NCBI RefSeq assembly: GCF_025426255.1
Contig: NZ_CP104861.1
Span: 1,736,001-1,800,000 of the forward strand
Reading direction: 5' to 3'
DNA from: Pseudomonas fragi
Lineage (GTDB): Bacteria > Pseudomonadota > Gammaproteobacteria > Pseudomonadales > Pseudomonadaceae
Length of the DNA stretch: 64,000 bases
The first letter of the stretch is position 1, and every line of letters starts with the position of its first letter. Position numbers and translations under genes: made by a program. Positions 8,137 to 17,876 of this stretch are shown here, in pieces. The notes beneath the pieces were generated by a model. The model ran no database searches, was not told the DNA's origin, and saw only the letters and a program-made list of their open reading frames with translations.

Positions 8137-9122
8137 CTATCGAAACAAGTCCTGAGGCTCTGCGTGTCCTGATTACCGGAGCTACGGGTTTTGTAGGCTC
8201 TGCATTGGTCAAGGCCCTGGATAATGATGTGCGCTATGTCCCGCTTTCAGTGGTGCGGTCAAAAGCACAGGGCTGTGAGTCCAGTGCAGGGACTTTTTAT
8301 ATTTCGGATTTATCCTCTACAACCGACTGGCGTGATGGTTTAAAGGATTGTGCTGTGGTCGTCCACACTGCCGCACGAGTTCATGTCATGAACGAGGTTG
8401 CTTCGGATGCGTTGGCCGAATTCCGAAAGGTTAATGTTGCCGGCACTCTTCGCCTTGCGCGTCAGGCCGCTGAAGCCGGGGTCCGGCGTTTCGTATTTAT
8501 CAGCTCTGTAAAAGTGAATGGTGAGAGCACTGACGGCGGCCGCCCTTTCACCGCGGAAGATTTGCCTGCTCCCTCTGACCCGTACGGTGTTTCCAAACAA
8601 GAGGCAGAAGAAGCCCTGCGAGTTGTTTCAGCTGAAACGGGGATGGAAGTCGTCATAATACGCCCGACGTTGGTATACGGACCCGGTGTGAAGGCAAATT
8701 TTCGAAGCATGATGGGCTGGATCAAGAAAGGTGTTCCCCTGCCTTTTGGAGCTATTCATAACAAGCGCAGTCTGGTAGCCATCGATAATCTTGTCAGTTT
8801 GATCACTGTTTGTTTGAGCCACCCCAAAGCGGCCGGTGAAGTTTTTCTGGCCAGCGACGGTGTTGATCTATCGACCACGGAACTGCTAAGGAAAACGGCT
8901 GCAGCGCTAGGTGTGAAAAGCCGTTTGATCCCCGTTCCTGCTCGATTATTGATTGCCTGTGCGATTATTACCGGGCGTCGCTCATTGTCACAAAGGCTGT
9001 GTGGTTCATTACAAGTTGACCCTCAAAAGACTCAGTCAGTTCTCGGTTGGTCTCCTCCAGTCTCAGTAGACGATGCTTTGAATAGAACCGCCGAAGAATT
9101 CCTGGGATGTCACTCATGTTGA
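8133..9122 (+). CDS. wbpV: NAD(P)-dependent sugar epimerase/reductase, WbpV-like
   Basis: This extended SDR protein (329 residues) has the cofactor motif GATGFVG at residues 16-22, Ser 124-125, and the catalytic pair Y151-x3-K155 in YGVSK. Proteins of this kind next to wbpL and wbpM reduce the 4-keto product of WbpM to UDP-QuiNAc or UDP-FucNAc, the first sugar of the O unit. The start is TTG at 8133 with AAGAGG upstream, overlapping the previous gene by 4 nt. It belongs to the conserved downstream block. Whether the product is the gluco or galacto epimer is not readable. Confidence 0.85.
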   Translation: MTIETSPEALRVLITGATGFVGSALVKALDNDVRYVPLSVVRSKAQGCESSAGTFYISDLSSTTDWRDGLKDCAVVVHTAARVHVMNEVASDALAEFRKVNVAGTLRLARQAAEAGVRRFVFISSVKVNGESTDGGRPFTAEDLPAPSDPYGVSKQEAEEALRVVSAETGMEVVIIRPTLVYGPGVKANFRSMMGWIKKGVPLPFGAIHNKRSLVAIDNLVSLITVCLSHPKAAGEVFLASDGVDLSTTELLRKTAAALGVKSRLIPVPARLLIACAIITGRRSLSQRLCGSLQVDPQKTQSVLGWSPPVSVDDALNRTAEEFLGCHSC

Positions 9123-10132
9123 GTTTGTATTGGTTTTTACCATTAGTTTTGCTGGGGGCTCTGATCGGCACTGCGGGATTGCGACGGTATGCTCTGTCCA
9201 ATAGTTTGATTGATATTCCCAATGCTCGAAGCTCCCATGTACTTCCCACCCCAAGGGGGGGAGGCGTTGCCATTGTTTTTTCATACCTGTTTGGCGTGCT
9301 CGTCTTGGCCTTGATGGGGTTTGTTGAATGGCGCGTAACCTGGGGTATTGTTGTTCCGGGTGCACTGGTGGCAGTAGTTGGCTTTCTCGATGATCATGGT
9401 CATATTCCCGCACGCTGGCGGTTATTAGGGCATTTTACTGCTGCGATAATCGCCATGAGCCTCCTCAATGGGTTACCGGCGATTCATTTCTTCGGTATGG
9501 CTGTCGATTTCGGCTGGGCGGGTTACTTGCTGGGCAGCGTGTATCTGGTCTGGTTGTTGAACTTGTATAATTTCATGGACGGGATCGACGGGCTTGCCAG
9601 TATGCAGGCAATTTTTGTTTGCCTTGGTGGTGCGCTTCTTTACGCTCTTTGCGGGTACACCAGTTTTGTATGGGGACCTGTCACTCTGGCCTTCGCAGTT
9701 GCTGGTTTCCTGTATTGGAACTTCCCGCCAGCCCGTATTTTTATGGGAGACGCAGGCAGTGGCTTTCTGGGCATCACTCTGGGTTTTCTGTCGTTACAAG
9801 CCGCGTGGGTCAGCCCTGAATTGCTCTGGGGCTGGTTGATTTTGTTGGGTGTGTTCATTGTCGACGCAACCTGTACCTTGCTTGTCCGATTGTTCAAAGG
9901 TGACAGGGTTTACGAGGCTCATCGCAGCCATGCATACCAGTTTGCGTCACGTCAATACCGTAGCCATTCAGTTGTCAGTTGGGCAGTGACGGGTATAAAT
10001 GTGGTTTGGCTGTTACCGATTGCTGTCGTGGTGGCTTTGGGGAAAATCGATGGCTTTACCGGTTTATTGGTAGCCTATGTACCGCTGATTCTCTTGGCGT
10101 TGCGTTTCAAGGCCGGTCAACGCGAGAGTTAA
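9107..10132 (+). CDS. wbpL: Undecaprenyl-phosphate N-acetylhexosamine-1-phosphate transferase WbpL
   Basis: This is an integral membrane initiating transferase of the MraY/WecA family, which loads the first O-unit sugar phosphate onto undecaprenyl phosphate. Many membrane helices are visible in its 341 residues. Diagnostic cytoplasmic motifs are FLDDHG, NLYNFMDGIDGLA and RIFMGDAGSGFLG. The start overlaps the previous gene, and ATG 9116 is an alternative start nine bases on. It forms one functional unit with wbpV upstream and wbpM downstream. In other pseudomonads WbpL also initiates the common polysaccharide antigen. Confidence 0.92.
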   Translation: MSLMLSLYWFLPLVLLGALIGTAGLRRYALSNSLIDIPNARSSHVLPTPRGGGVAIVFSYLFGVLVLALMGFVEWRVTWGIVVPGALVAVVGFLDDHGHIPARWRLLGHFTAAIIAMSLLNGLPAIHFFGMAVDFGWAGYLLGSVYLVWLLNLYNFMDGIDGLASMQAIFVCLGGALLYALCGYTSFVWGPVTLAFAVAGFLYWNFPPARIFMGDAGSGFLGITLGFLSLQAAWVSPELLWGWLILLGVFIVDATCTLLVRLFKGDRVYEAHRSHAYQFASRQYRSHSVVSWAVTGINVVWLLPIAVVVALGKIDGFTGLLVAYVPLILLALRFKAGQRES

Positions 10133-10252
10133 TCAGCGCGTTCTCACTCCATTTTTATGTTGCTATGGAGATAAATGCGTTCTTTAAGGTTTTTGGTATG
10201 CAACGCTTAAGTTTTGAACGCGTTGCTCGCTTTATTTGAAAAGGATATTTAA

Positions 10253-12244
10253 ATGCTTCGCCAATGGTTACTCCAACTTCCTCGGCGGCAAAAAAGGCTG
10301 ATACAGGTTGCAACGGATGTAGTGCTGGTCTGGGCTGCCCTGTGGCTGGCGTTCGTGGTGCGCCTGGGCATTGACGATGTGCTGGGCCTCGTTAAACAGC
10401 ACTTTTGGCTATTTGTAGCAGCTCCAATAGTAGCCATCCCCTTTTTCATCCGTTTCGGCATGTACCGCGCGGTGATGCGGTATTTTGGCAACGATGCGCT
10501 GATCGCAATTATCAAGGCCGTTAGCCTTTCTTCGTTGGTTTTGGCCGTGGTGATGTACTGGTACAGCACGCCTGCGAATGTCGTCCCGCGCTCGATCATT
10601 TTCAATTACTGGTGGTTGAGCCTGGTCATGCTCGGTGGTTTGCGGCTTGCCATGCGTCAATACTTTTTGGGCGACTGGTTTACCGCCGTTCAGCATGTGC
10701 CCTTTACCAGTCGCGACGATGGCTTGCCGCGCGTTGCCATATACGGTGCCGGCGCCGCAGGTAATCAGTTGGTCGCAGCCTTGCGCATGGGGCGCGTCAT
10801 GCGGCCTGTGGCGTTTATTGATGATGATGAAAATATTTCTGATCGCATCATCTCTGGCTTGCAGGTATTCAAGCCCGAACACATTCAGCAGATGATTGGT
10901 CGTACGGGCGCGCAGGAAGTACTGTTGGCGATTCCTTCCTCGTCCCGTGGCCGTCGTCGTGAAATCCTGGGTTTGCTTGAAGGTTATCCGCTCCACGTTC
11001 GCAGTGTTCCAGGCTTTATGGATTTGGCCAGTGGCCGGGTCAAGGTTGACGATATTCAGGAAGTGGATATTGCCGATTTGTTAGGCCGTGATCCGGTACC
11101 TGCGCAAGGTGAGTTGCTGGAGCACTGCATTAAAGGCCAGTGTGTGCTGGTGACGGGGGCAGGTGGGTCTATTGGTTCAGAACTGTGCCGTCAGATCCTG
11201 GCTCTGAGACCGACTACGTTACTGCTGTTCGAACATAGCGAATTTAATCTTTACAACATTCTTGGTGAGCTGGAGCAGCGAGTTAATCGCGAGTCGCTTT
11301 CGGTGAAGGTCTTGCCGATTTTGGGTTCGGTGCGTAATTCACACAAATTGCTGGATGTGATGAAGACCTGGCATGTCAACACGGTGTACCACGCGGCAGC
11401 CTATAAGCACGTCCCCATGGTTGAGCACAATGTTGCCGAAGGTGTGCTGAACAACGTTATAGGCACGCTCAATACCGCTCAGGCCGCGTTGCAGGCGGGT
11501 GTCGCAAACTTCGTTCTGATTTCCACCGACAAGGCTGTGCGGCCGACCAATGTAATGGGCAGCACTAAACGTCTGGCCGAGATGACGCTTCAAGCTCTCA
11601 GTCGCGAAGTAGCGCCAGTACTGTTTGATGATGCAGCCAATGTGTCGCGGGTTAATAAAACCCGATTCACCATGGTTCGTTTTGGCAATGTACTGGGTTC
11701 TTCCGGGTCTGTGATTCCGTTGTTTCACAAACAGATCAAGGCCGGTGGGCCGCTGACAGTGACTCATCCCAAGATCACCCGTTACTTCATGACTATTCCT
11801 GAGGCGGCTCAGCTAGTGATTCAGGCCGGGTCGATGGGGCAGGGCGGCGATGTGTTTGTTCTCGATATGGGGGAGCCTGTGCGCATTGTCGAGTTGGCAG
11901 AGAAGATGATCCACCTCTCCGGCTTGAGTGTTCGCTCCGAAAAAAACCTGCATGGTGATATTGAGATCGAATTTACGGGCTTGCGGCCCGGCGAAAAGCT
12001 TTACGAAGAGTTGCTGATTGGTGACAACGTAGTGGCTACGCAACACCCGATGATCATGTGTGCGAATGAAGACATGTTGTCTTGGGATGAACTTAAGCAG
12101 CGGTTGTCGCAACTGCTTGATGCCGTTGATAAGGACGATTACGTCCGGGTTCGCCAATTGCTACGCGAGACGGTCAGTGGCTATGCCCCCGAGGGCGAAA
12201 TTGTGGACTGGATCTATCAACAACGTCGTGCTGAGCCATCTTGA
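10253..12244 (+). CDS. wbpM: UDP-GlcNAc 4,6-dehydratase WbpM (polysaccharide biosynthesis protein)
   Basis: This membrane-anchored dehydratase makes UDP-4-keto-6-deoxy-GlcNAc for QuiNAc/FucNAc synthesis. About four N-terminal membrane helices (residues 18-130) precede a first Rossmann-like motif (YGAGAAG, 164-170) and a second SDR domain with TGAGGSIG at 301-308. The usual YxxxK is replaced by Met-x3-Lys in NVMGSTKR, as known for WbpM/FlaA1-type enzymes. The length of 663 residues is normal. AAAGGA precedes the ATG. The 120-nt gap before it suggests it may have its own promoter, and wbpM is the usual end of Pseudomonas O-antigen loci. Confidence 0.95.
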   Translation: MLRQWLLQLPRRQKRLIQVATDVVLVWAALWLAFVVRLGIDDVLGLVKQHFWLFVAAPIVAIPFFIRFGMYRAVMRYFGNDALIAIIKAVSLSSLVLAVVMYWYSTPANVVPRSIIFNYWWLSLVMLGGLRLAMRQYFLGDWFTAVQHVPFTSRDDGLPRVAIYGAGAAGNQLVAALRMGRVMRPVAFIDDDENISDRIISGLQVFKPEHIQQMIGRTGAQEVLLAIPSSSRGRRREILGLLEGYPLHVRSVPGFMDLASGRVKVDDIQEVDIADLLGRDPVPAQGELLEHCIKGQCVLVTGAGGSIGSELCRQILALRPTTLLLFEHSEFNLYNILGELEQRVNRESLSVKVLPILGSVRNSHKLLDVMKTWHVNTVYHAAAYKHVPMVEHNVAEGVLNNVIGTLNTAQAALQAGVANFVLISTDKAVRPTNVMGSTKRLAEMTLQALSREVAPVLFDDAANVSRVNKTRFTMVRFGNVLGSSGSVIPLFHKQIKAGGPLTVTHPKITRYFMTIPEAAQLVIQAGSMGQGGDVFVLDMGEPVRIVELAEKMIHLSGLSVRSEKNLHGDIEIEFTGLRPGEKLYEELLIGDNVVATQHPMIMCANEDMLSWDELKQRLSQLLDAVDKDDYVRVRQLLRETVSGYAPEGEIVDWIYQQRRAEPS

Positions 12245-12353
12245 CTACACACGCTGCAATGTACTGATTTTTGACACTCGATACCCATCGCCTACGTTTG
12301 GAATACAGCTCAGGAAAGCTGTTTCCACTTAACGATGTATTGGAGTGTCACTT

Positions 12354-12683
12354 ATGCGTATTGCCTTTCTTTCTTCGATTTTTTTGGCTTTGATGGCAGG
12401 TGTTTCCAGCGTGGCTCACGCTGCGCCCTCAACCACACCAGCTGCACCGGTGGTGGCTGCGCAGGTTGCGCCAGATGTGCCGGTGATGACAATCAACCTC
12501 AATACTGCAGATGAGGCGACGCTTCAGCGTGAACTCTCTGGAGTCGGTGCGGCTAAAGCCAAGGCGATTGTGGCGTACCGTGAAGCCAATGGTAGCTTCA
12601 CTTCGGCCGATGAACTGCTTGAGGTCAAAGGCATAGGGAAAGTTATTTTTGAGAAAAATCGGAATAAGTTAGCGGTTAACTAA
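12354..12683 (+). CDS. ComEA-like helix-hairpin-helix DNA-binding protein
   Basis: This small exported protein has a Sec signal peptide ending near AHA (about residue 23), a short Ala/Pro/Val-rich linker and a C-terminal ComEA repeat: INLNTADEATLQRELSGVG followed by the second hairpin LLEVKGIGKVIF. ComEA proteins bind incoming DNA in the periplasm during natural transformation. The ATG at 12354 has GGAG 8 nt upstream, and an in-frame GTG at 12345 is less likely. It follows wbpM, as in other pseudomonads, and is closed by a strong terminator. Whether it works in DNA uptake here is not shown. Confidence 0.88.
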   Translation: MRIAFLSSIFLALMAGVSSVAHAAPSTTPAAPVVAAQVAPDVPVMTINLNTADEATLQRELSGVGAAKAKAIVAYREANGSFTSADELLEVKGIGKVIFEKNRNKLAVN

Positions 12684-12700
12684 GCCGAGCAGTTGAGCGC

Positions 12701-12732
12701 AAAAAGCCAGTCATTGACTGGCTTTTTTGTTT
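12701..12732 (+). terminator. Rho-independent terminator after the ComEA-like gene
   Basis: The AAAAAGCCAGTCA arm pairs with TGACTGGCTTTTTT around a very small loop, followed by a T-run. The A-run before the stem means it can also work on the minus strand for the convergent TetR gene. Confidence 0.9.
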
Positions 12733-12750
12733 TTTATCCAGCGGGAATAT

Positions 12751-13314
12751 TCAAGCCTCTACTGCCGCTTGCTTTAAAACGTCACGCGTTGCGTTGAGTA
12801 TTTTTTCTTTGAGTTCTGTGCTTTCTGCTGCACGCGCAAGAACCAGTGCCCCAACCAGGGTTGCGAATATCACAACACTTTGGTCGTCTGCGTCTGGCCC
12901 TTCTAGTGTGGCCTGGATCTGTTTGAGCCTGGCATCGATTACGTAGTCAGTGGTCGCGCTGGCTTGCCCTTGTTGCGCCATCTCGCTAGACATGGTCGGC
13001 AAGGGACAGCCTTCATGGGGAGAATTGAGGTGCCAGTCAGATAAGTAGGCGTCAATAAAGGCATGCAGCGGTTGTGGCTGACTGAACAGTTCTGCGCAGA
13101 GGCCGTCAACTTCGCCTGCGGCGTGTTGCAGTGCCTTTTCTACCAAGTCGTTCTTGGATGAGAAATGAGCGTAGAAACCACCGTGTGTCAGGCCCAGGGA
13201 TTTCATCAGGGGCTGTAGGCCCGTTGCGCCAATGCCATCCCGTCTAAACAGCCCGGATGCTTCTTTAACGATGCGCTGATGGGTATTGGCTTTATGATCT
13301 TGTGAGTAGCGCAT
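12751..13314 (-). CDS. TetR/AcrR family transcriptional regulator
   Basis: This protein (about 187 residues) has an N-terminal TetR helix-turn-helix: HQRIVKEASGLFRRDGIGATGLQPLMKSLG, then LTHGGFYAHFSSKNDLVEKAL. The C-terminal ligand domain contains CPLPTMSSEMA, seen in a TetR group near oxidoreductase genes. The chosen start is the ATG at 13314. The frame continues upstream to 13371, but the extra 19 residues do not look like family sequence. Target genes are unknown, and no partner gene is divergent from it within 130 nt. Confidence 0.85.
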   Translation of the reverse strand: MRYSQDHKANTHQRIVKEASGLFRRDGIGATGLQPLMKSLGLTHGGFYAHFSSKNDLVEKALQHAAGEVDGLCAELFSQPQPLHAFIDAYLSDWHLNSPHEGCPLPTMSSEMAQQGQASATTDYVIDARLKQIQATLEGPDADDQSVVIFATLVGALVLARAAESTELKEKILNATRDVLKQAAVEA

Positions 13315-13453
13315 GGCAGGTGTCTCTATGTGTAATGGGCCATCATAACGGTGAGTTCCAAGGATATGCATGGGGTGATTTGTTCAAAAACGTGTAGGCA
13401 TTTACCCTTGGGAACTCATCCTTTCGGAACGCTGGCCCCAACTGCTGAGCTGA

Positions 13454-13621
13454 TTACCTGTCCTTGGATTCCTTGGCGTCCATTTCTGCGTTGCGCTCGG
13501 CTACGCGTTTACGTTGCTCGTCGGTCAGCTCAACCTTGTTAGCCGTGTCGCGCAGGGTCATCAGCCCACCCACGATGGCGCCAATAGCGACGATAAGAAT
13601 TAACCAGGCATACCAGGGCAT
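13454..13621 (-). CDS. Small single-pass membrane protein of the DUF2897 type
   Basis: This is a 55-residue protein with one N-terminal membrane helix (MPWYAWLILIVAIGAIVGG) and a charged C-terminal tail rich in Glu, Lys and Arg. AGGAG sits 8 nt before the ATG at 13621, which decides the start against the longer frame. Small proteins like this occur beside pyrF in pseudomonads. The function is unknown. Confidence 0.78.
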   Translation of the reverse strand: MPWYAWLILIVAIGAIVGGLMTLRDTANKVELTDEQRKRVAERNAEMDAKESKDR

Positions 13622-13849
13622 AGTGTTCTCCTGAACTTGGAAACTCACGGGGCAGGATTTGCGTAGTGGGTTGCCGTGAATCATATTGAGTGAGTCTGTT
13701 TCATTGCTTCCATTGTAGGACGGTTATCCCGTAGCGCGCGTTATTCCCTTGGGATTGACTAAAAACGTGAATTTACGATCATCGGGTGCCGGTGAGCGGC
13801 TGGTTCCGCTACAATGCGCGCCGATTTCGACCAGCCTGAGAACCCGCTA

Positions 13850-14548
13850 ATGTCCGACTGCCAGACTCCTATTATCGTCGCCCTGGATTTCCCAACGCGT
13901 GACGCCGCACTGAAACTGGCTGATCAGTTGGACCCCAAGTTGTGCCGCGTGAAAGTGGGCAAAGAGCTGTTCACCAGCTGTGCTTCGGAAATTGTCGGCA
14001 CTCTGCGTGACAAAGGCTTCGAGGTGTTCCTGGATCTCAAGTTCCACGATATTCCCAATACCACAGCAATGGCGGTTAAAGCTGCTGCTGAAATGGGCGT
14101 GTGGATGGTTAACGTTCACTGTTCGGGCGGTTTGCGCATGATGGCTGCCTGCCGCGAAGTGCTCGACAAGCGTAGTGGCCCGCAGCCGCTGCTGATTGGC
14201 GTCACTGTGTTGACCAGCATGGAGCGCGAAGACCTTGCCGCCATTGGCCTGGATATCGAGCCCCAGGAGCAGGTGTTGCGCCTGGCAGCCTTGGCGCAGA
14301 AGGCCGGGATGGATGGGTTAGTGTGTTCCGCTCTGGAGGCGCAAGCGCTGAAAGCGGCCCACCCGACTCTGAAATTGGTAACCCCGGGTATTCGTCCAGC
14401 CGGCAGCGCTCTGGATGACCAGCGCCGTATTTTGACTCCGCGCCAGGCGTTGGATGCGGGTTCTGATTATCTGGTGATCGGTCGTCCAATCAGCCAAGCG
14501 GCTGATCCGGCCAAAGCCCTGGCTGCTGTGGTCGCTGAGCTGGCTTAA
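13850..14548 (+). CDS. pyrF: Orotidine-5'-phosphate decarboxylase
   Basis: This TIM-barrel enzyme decarboxylates OMP to UMP, the last step of pyrimidine synthesis. The 232-residue product has the catalytic Asp-x-Lys-x2-Asp set in [12 protein letters not shown] (D62, K64, D67) and the phosphate-binding region VTPGIRP near the C-terminus. The ATG at 13850 starts the family-typical [13 protein letters not shown]. The frame extends upstream to 13814 without support. It stands alone, between a divergent small gene and a convergent reductase. Confidence 0.96.
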   Translation: MSDCQTPIIVALDFPTRDAALKLADQLDPKLCRVKVGKELFTSCASEIVGTLRDKGFEVFLDLKFHDIPNTTAMAVKAAAEMGVWMVNVHCSGGLRMMAACREVLDKRSGPQPLLIGVTVLTSMEREDLAAIGLDIEPQEQVLRLAALAQKAGMDGLVCSALEAQALKAAHPTLKLVTPGIRPAGSALDDQRRILTPRQALDAGSDYLVIGRPISQAADPAKALAAVVAELA

Positions 14549-14554
14549 AGCGAT

Positions 14555-14584
14555 CTGTGGGAGCTGCTCTGTCAGCTCCCACAG
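14555..14584 (+). terminator. Perfect 12-bp hairpin between pyrF and the convergent reductase
   Basis: CTGTGGGAGCTG pairs perfectly with CAGCTCCCACAG around a 6-nt loop. There is no T-run. The GTGGGAGC core is shared with the hairpins at 33004-33054 and 43265-43311, so it is probably a short REP-type element that also ends transcription from both sides. Confidence 0.65.
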
Positions 14585-14596
14585 AATGTTCAAGTG

Positions 14597-15601
14597 TTAG
14601 ACCTTCAAAACCAGCTTGCCGTGGTTTTCCCCGTTAAACAGTTTCATCAAGCTTTCCGGGAAAGTTTCAAGCCCTTCGACAATATGCTCTTTGCTTTTGA
14701 GTTGGCCTTTGGCCAGCCATCCCGCCATTTCTTGACCTGCCGCTGCATAGCGATCGGCATAGTCCATCACTACAAAACCTTCCATACGTGCGCGATTGAC
14801 CAGCAGTGACAAGTAGTTGGATGGGCCTTTCACGGCTTCCTTGTTGTTGTACTGGCTAATTGCACCGCAAATAATGACCCGGGCTTTAAAATTTAGACGG
14901 CTAAGTACTGCGTCGAGAATATCGCCGCCAACGTTGTCGAAAAACACATCCACGCCTTTAGGGCATTCACGTTTAAGCCCCGCGATTACATCCTCGCTTT
15001 TGTAGTCAATCGCGCCGTCAAAGCCCAGCTCTTCGGTGAGCAATGCGCACTTCTCTTTCCCGCCTGCAATACCGACAACACGACAACCTTTAAGCTTGGC
15101 AATTTGACCGGCAATGCTGCCCACCGCTCCGGCTGCACCCGAAATCACTACGGTATCACCGGCTTTCGGTGCGCCTACTTCCAGCAATGCGAAGTAGGCG
15201 GTCATGCCGGTCATGCCCAGCGCGGATAAATACACAGGCAAAGGCACCAGTTTCGGATCTACCTTGTAGAAACCGCGTGGTTCACCGACGAAGTAATCCT
15301 GTACACCCAGTGCACCGTTCACGTAATCACCGACAGCAAAGCCTGGGTGAGCAGACGCTATGACTTTGCCGACACCCAAGGCGCGCATCACCTCGCCAAG
15401 CGCCACTGGCGGGATGTAGGATTTGCCTTCATTCATCCAGCCACGCATAGCCGGGTCGAGGGACAGGTACTCGTTCTTGACCAGGATTTGGCCGTCTTCC
15501 GGTTGTACGACCGGGACTTGCTGAAAGGTAAAGGCGTCGCGGGTTGCTGCGCCGACTGGACGTTTAGCGAGCAGGAATTGGCGGTTTGTCTGGTCAGTCA
15601 T
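14597..15601 (-). CDS. NADP-dependent oxidoreductase, MDR superfamily (YncB/CurA-like)
   Basis: This zinc-free medium-chain reductase (334 residues) is of the leukotriene-B4-dehydrogenase/curcumin-reductase group, which reduces double bonds of alpha,beta-unsaturated carbonyls with NADPH. The cofactor motif GAAGAVGSIAGQIAK and the segment GVDVFFDNVGG are clear. Zinc-ligand cysteines of alcohol dehydrogenases are absent. The start is the ATG at 15601 with AAGAG upstream, and the frame's six extra residues are dropped. The physiological substrate is unknown. Confidence 0.9.
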   Translation of the reverse strand: MTDQTNRQFLLAKRPVGAATRDAFTFQQVPVVQPEDGQILVKNEYLSLDPAMRGWMNEGKSYIPPVALGEVMRALGVGKVIASAHPGFAVGDYVNGALGVQDYFVGEPRGFYKVDPKLVPLPVYLSALGMTGMTAYFALLEVGAPKAGDTVVISGAAGAVGSIAGQIAKLKGCRVVGIAGGKEKCALLTEELGFDGAIDYKSEDVIAGLKRECPKGVDVFFDNVGGDILDAVLSRLNFKARVIICGAISQYNNKEAVKGPSNYLSLLVNRARMEGFVVMDYADRYAAAGQEMAGWLAKGQLKSKEHIVEGLETFPESLMKLFNGENHGKLVLKV

Positions 15602-15796
15602 TGCAGTAACTCTTTTCAAATGGATGACTGTTGATAGTCCTTCTTGCGTTTTAGAGCAAGTGAATGAGCCTTCACGAATAGGCTTTTATCATTTTTGGTG
15701 ATGGTTGTAGGCAGTCTTTTATCACTGCGATAAATAAGCAGAATGCCGTGCCTGAACTGTTCCGGGCGCAGTTGCACTCACCTGAGGATTACAACA

Positions 15797-16558
15797 ATGG
15801 GCATCACGTTTGCTGGGCAAGTGGCAGTGGTCACGGGTGCTGGTGCAGGGATCGGCCGGGCCACGGCTCTGGCGTTTGCTGGCGAGGGCTTGAAAGTGGT
15901 GGTGGCTGATCTGGATGTGACAAGCGGCGAAGGCACCGTTGAACAAATTGAAGCAGCAGGTGGATCCGCAGTTTTCGTACGCTGCGATGTCACTATTGAA
16001 ACTCAGGTAAAACATCTGATGGAGATGACGATCAGCACCTACGGTCGTCTGGACTATGCCTTCAATAATGCTGGGATAGAAATCGAACAAGGTCGACTGG
16101 CTGACGGCACGCAAGACGAGTTTGACGCGATCATGGGGGTAAACGTCAAAGGCGTCTGGTTATGTATGAAGTATCAGTTGCCATTGATGCTGGCCCAGGG
16201 TGGCGGGGCGATCGTCAATACGGCGTCCGTAGCGGGGCTGGGCGCCGCGCCGAAGATGAGTATTTATTCGGCGTCCAAGCATGCGGTGATTGGACTGACT
16301 AAATCTGCTGCCATTGAATATGCCAAGAAGCATATTCGGGTGAATGCCGTATGCCCTGGGGTGATCGATACCGATATGTTTCGCCGAGCCTATGAGGCCG
16401 ATCCGCGCAAGGCCGAGTTTGCCGCAGCGATGCACCCTGTGGGGCGTATCGGTAAGGTCGAAGAAGTAGCCAGCGCCGTCCTGTACCTGTGCTCGGACGG
16501 CGCCGCGTTTACCACCGGCCATGCGCTGGCTGTGGATGGAGGGGCGCTGGCGATTTGA
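15797..16558 (+). CDS. Short-chain dehydrogenase/reductase
   Basis: This is a classical SDR of 253 residues. It has TGAGAGIGR near residue 13 for NAD(P), NNAG, a catalytic Ser in NTASVAG and Y-x3-K in YSASKHAVIG. ADLD after the second strand suggests NAD(H) preference. The start is the ATG at 15797 with TGAGGA upstream, and an upstream in-frame start at 15743 lacks support. It converges with the BenE gene, 4 nt apart. The substrate cannot be told. Confidence 0.9.
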   Translation: MGITFAGQVAVVTGAGAGIGRATALAFAGEGLKVVVADLDVTSGEGTVEQIEAAGGSAVFVRCDVTIETQVKHLMEMTISTYGRLDYAFNNAGIEIEQGRLADGTQDEFDAIMGVNVKGVWLCMKYQLPLMLAQGGGAIVNTASVAGLGAAPKMSIYSASKHAVIGLTKSAAIEYAKKHIRVNAVCPGVIDTDMFRRAYEADPRKAEFAAAMHPVGRIGKVEEVASAVLYLCSDGAAFTTGHALAVDGGALAI

Positions 16559-16562
16559 TCGG

Positions 16563-17753
16563 TTAGCGTGCTTTGAAATTCAAGATCATCAAGGTGAGCA
16601 CGCCGGCCACAATTCCCCAAAAGGCCGAGCCAATCGAGAACAGGGTCATGCCCGATGCGGTGACCATAAAGGTGACCAAGGCTGCTTCACGCTCCTTGGC
16701 TTCGCTCATGGCAATGCTCAAGCCGTTCATGATCGAGCCGAACAGTGCCAGTGCCGCAATCGACAGCACCAGTTCTTTGGGCAAGGCTGCAAACAACGCG
16801 GCCAAGGTGGCGCCAAAAACCCCGGCAATACCATAGAAAATCCCGCACCACATAGCTGCGGTGTAGCGTTTCTTCGGATCTTCGTGAGCATGCGGGCCGG
16901 TGCAGATGGCGGCACTGATCGCGGCAAGGTTAATCCCGTGGGATCCGAAAGGGGCCAGCAGCAATGAGGCCACGCCGGTGGTGGTGATCAGTGGCGAAGC
17001 CGGGACGTTATAGCCATCGGCGCGCAGTACGGCGATTCCCGGCATGTTCTGCGAGGTCATGGCGACCACAAACAGAGGGATGCCGATGCTGATGGTCGCA
17101 GCCAGTGAGAATGAAGGCGTAGTCCACACCGGGACGGCCAGTTCAAGGGCGAAACCGCTGAAGTCCAATAACCCGAGCATGCCTGAAAGCAGAGTGCCAA
17201 TCAGTAACGCCGCCAGTACGGCATAGCGTGGCAACAGGCGTTTGACGATCAGGTAGGTGAAAAACATCCCGAGGACCAAGCCGGTACGATGCTGCGCGGC
17301 GACGAAGATTTCGCTGCCGATCTTGAACAGGATGCCCGCCAGCAAGGCGGCAGCCAGTGACGAGGGGATGCGTTTGACCAGACGTTCAAAACTGCCGGTC
17401 ACGCCGCAGATAATCACCAGTACCGCACAGGTGATATAGGCACCAATGGCCTCGCCGTAGCTGACACCGCCCAGGCTTGTAATCAGCAGCGCGGCGCCAG
17501 GTGTTGACCAGGCGATGGTAATCGGTGTGCGGTAACGTAAAGACAAGCCTATGCTGCAAACAGCCATGCCGATCGACAGCGCCCAAATCCACGAAGAAAT
17601 CTGCCCGTTGGTAAGCCCTGCAGCCTGGCCCGCCTGAAACATCAGGACCAGGGAGCTGGTATAGCCGGTCATCATGGCGATAAAGCCTGCGACTACAGCT
17701 GAGGGAGAGGTGTCTGCCAGTGGGTGCAAGCGCGTCTGCGTGGCGTCGGTCAT
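16563..17753 (-). CDS. benE: BenE-family benzoate/H+ symporter-like transporter
   Basis: This inner-membrane transporter of 396 residues has about 12 hydrophobic segments. It carries the family pattern SAVVAGFIAMMTGYTSSLVL near the N-terminus and GSHGINLAAISAAICTGPHAHEDP in the middle. BenE proteins import benzoate with protons. No benzoate degradation gene is nearby. The gene lies beside a divergent GntR regulator and the guanine/xanthine operon, so another substrate is possible. AGGAAG precedes the ATG at 17753. Confidence 0.87.
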   Translation of the reverse strand: MTDATQTRLHPLADTSPSAVVAGFIAMMTGYTSSLVLMFQAGQAAGLTNGQISSWIWALSIGMAVCSIGLSLRYRTPITIAWSTPGAALLITSLGGVSYGEAIGAYITCAVLVIICGVTGSFERLVKRIPSSLAAALLAGILFKIGSEIFVAAQHRTGLVLGMFFTYLIVKRLLPRYAVLAALLIGTLLSGMLGLLDFSGFALELAVPVWTTPSFSLAATISIGIPLFVVAMTSQNMPGIAVLRADGYNVPASPLITTTGVASLLLAPFGSHGINLAAISAAICTGPHAHEDPKKRYTAAMWCGIFYGIAGVFGATLAALFAALPKELVLSIAALALFGSIMNGLSIAMSEAKEREAALVTFMVTASGMTLFSIGSAFWGIVAGVLTLMILNFKAR

Positions 17754-17876
17754 GGAATGGTCTTCCTTGGTTTTGATAAGAGTTCGAGCAAGGCGCAAGC
17801 CTAAACGGAAAGGTTACATTTCATTGCGATACAGACGGGCTCGTATATGACCGTACAGTCGTACTGGCACTCTGGC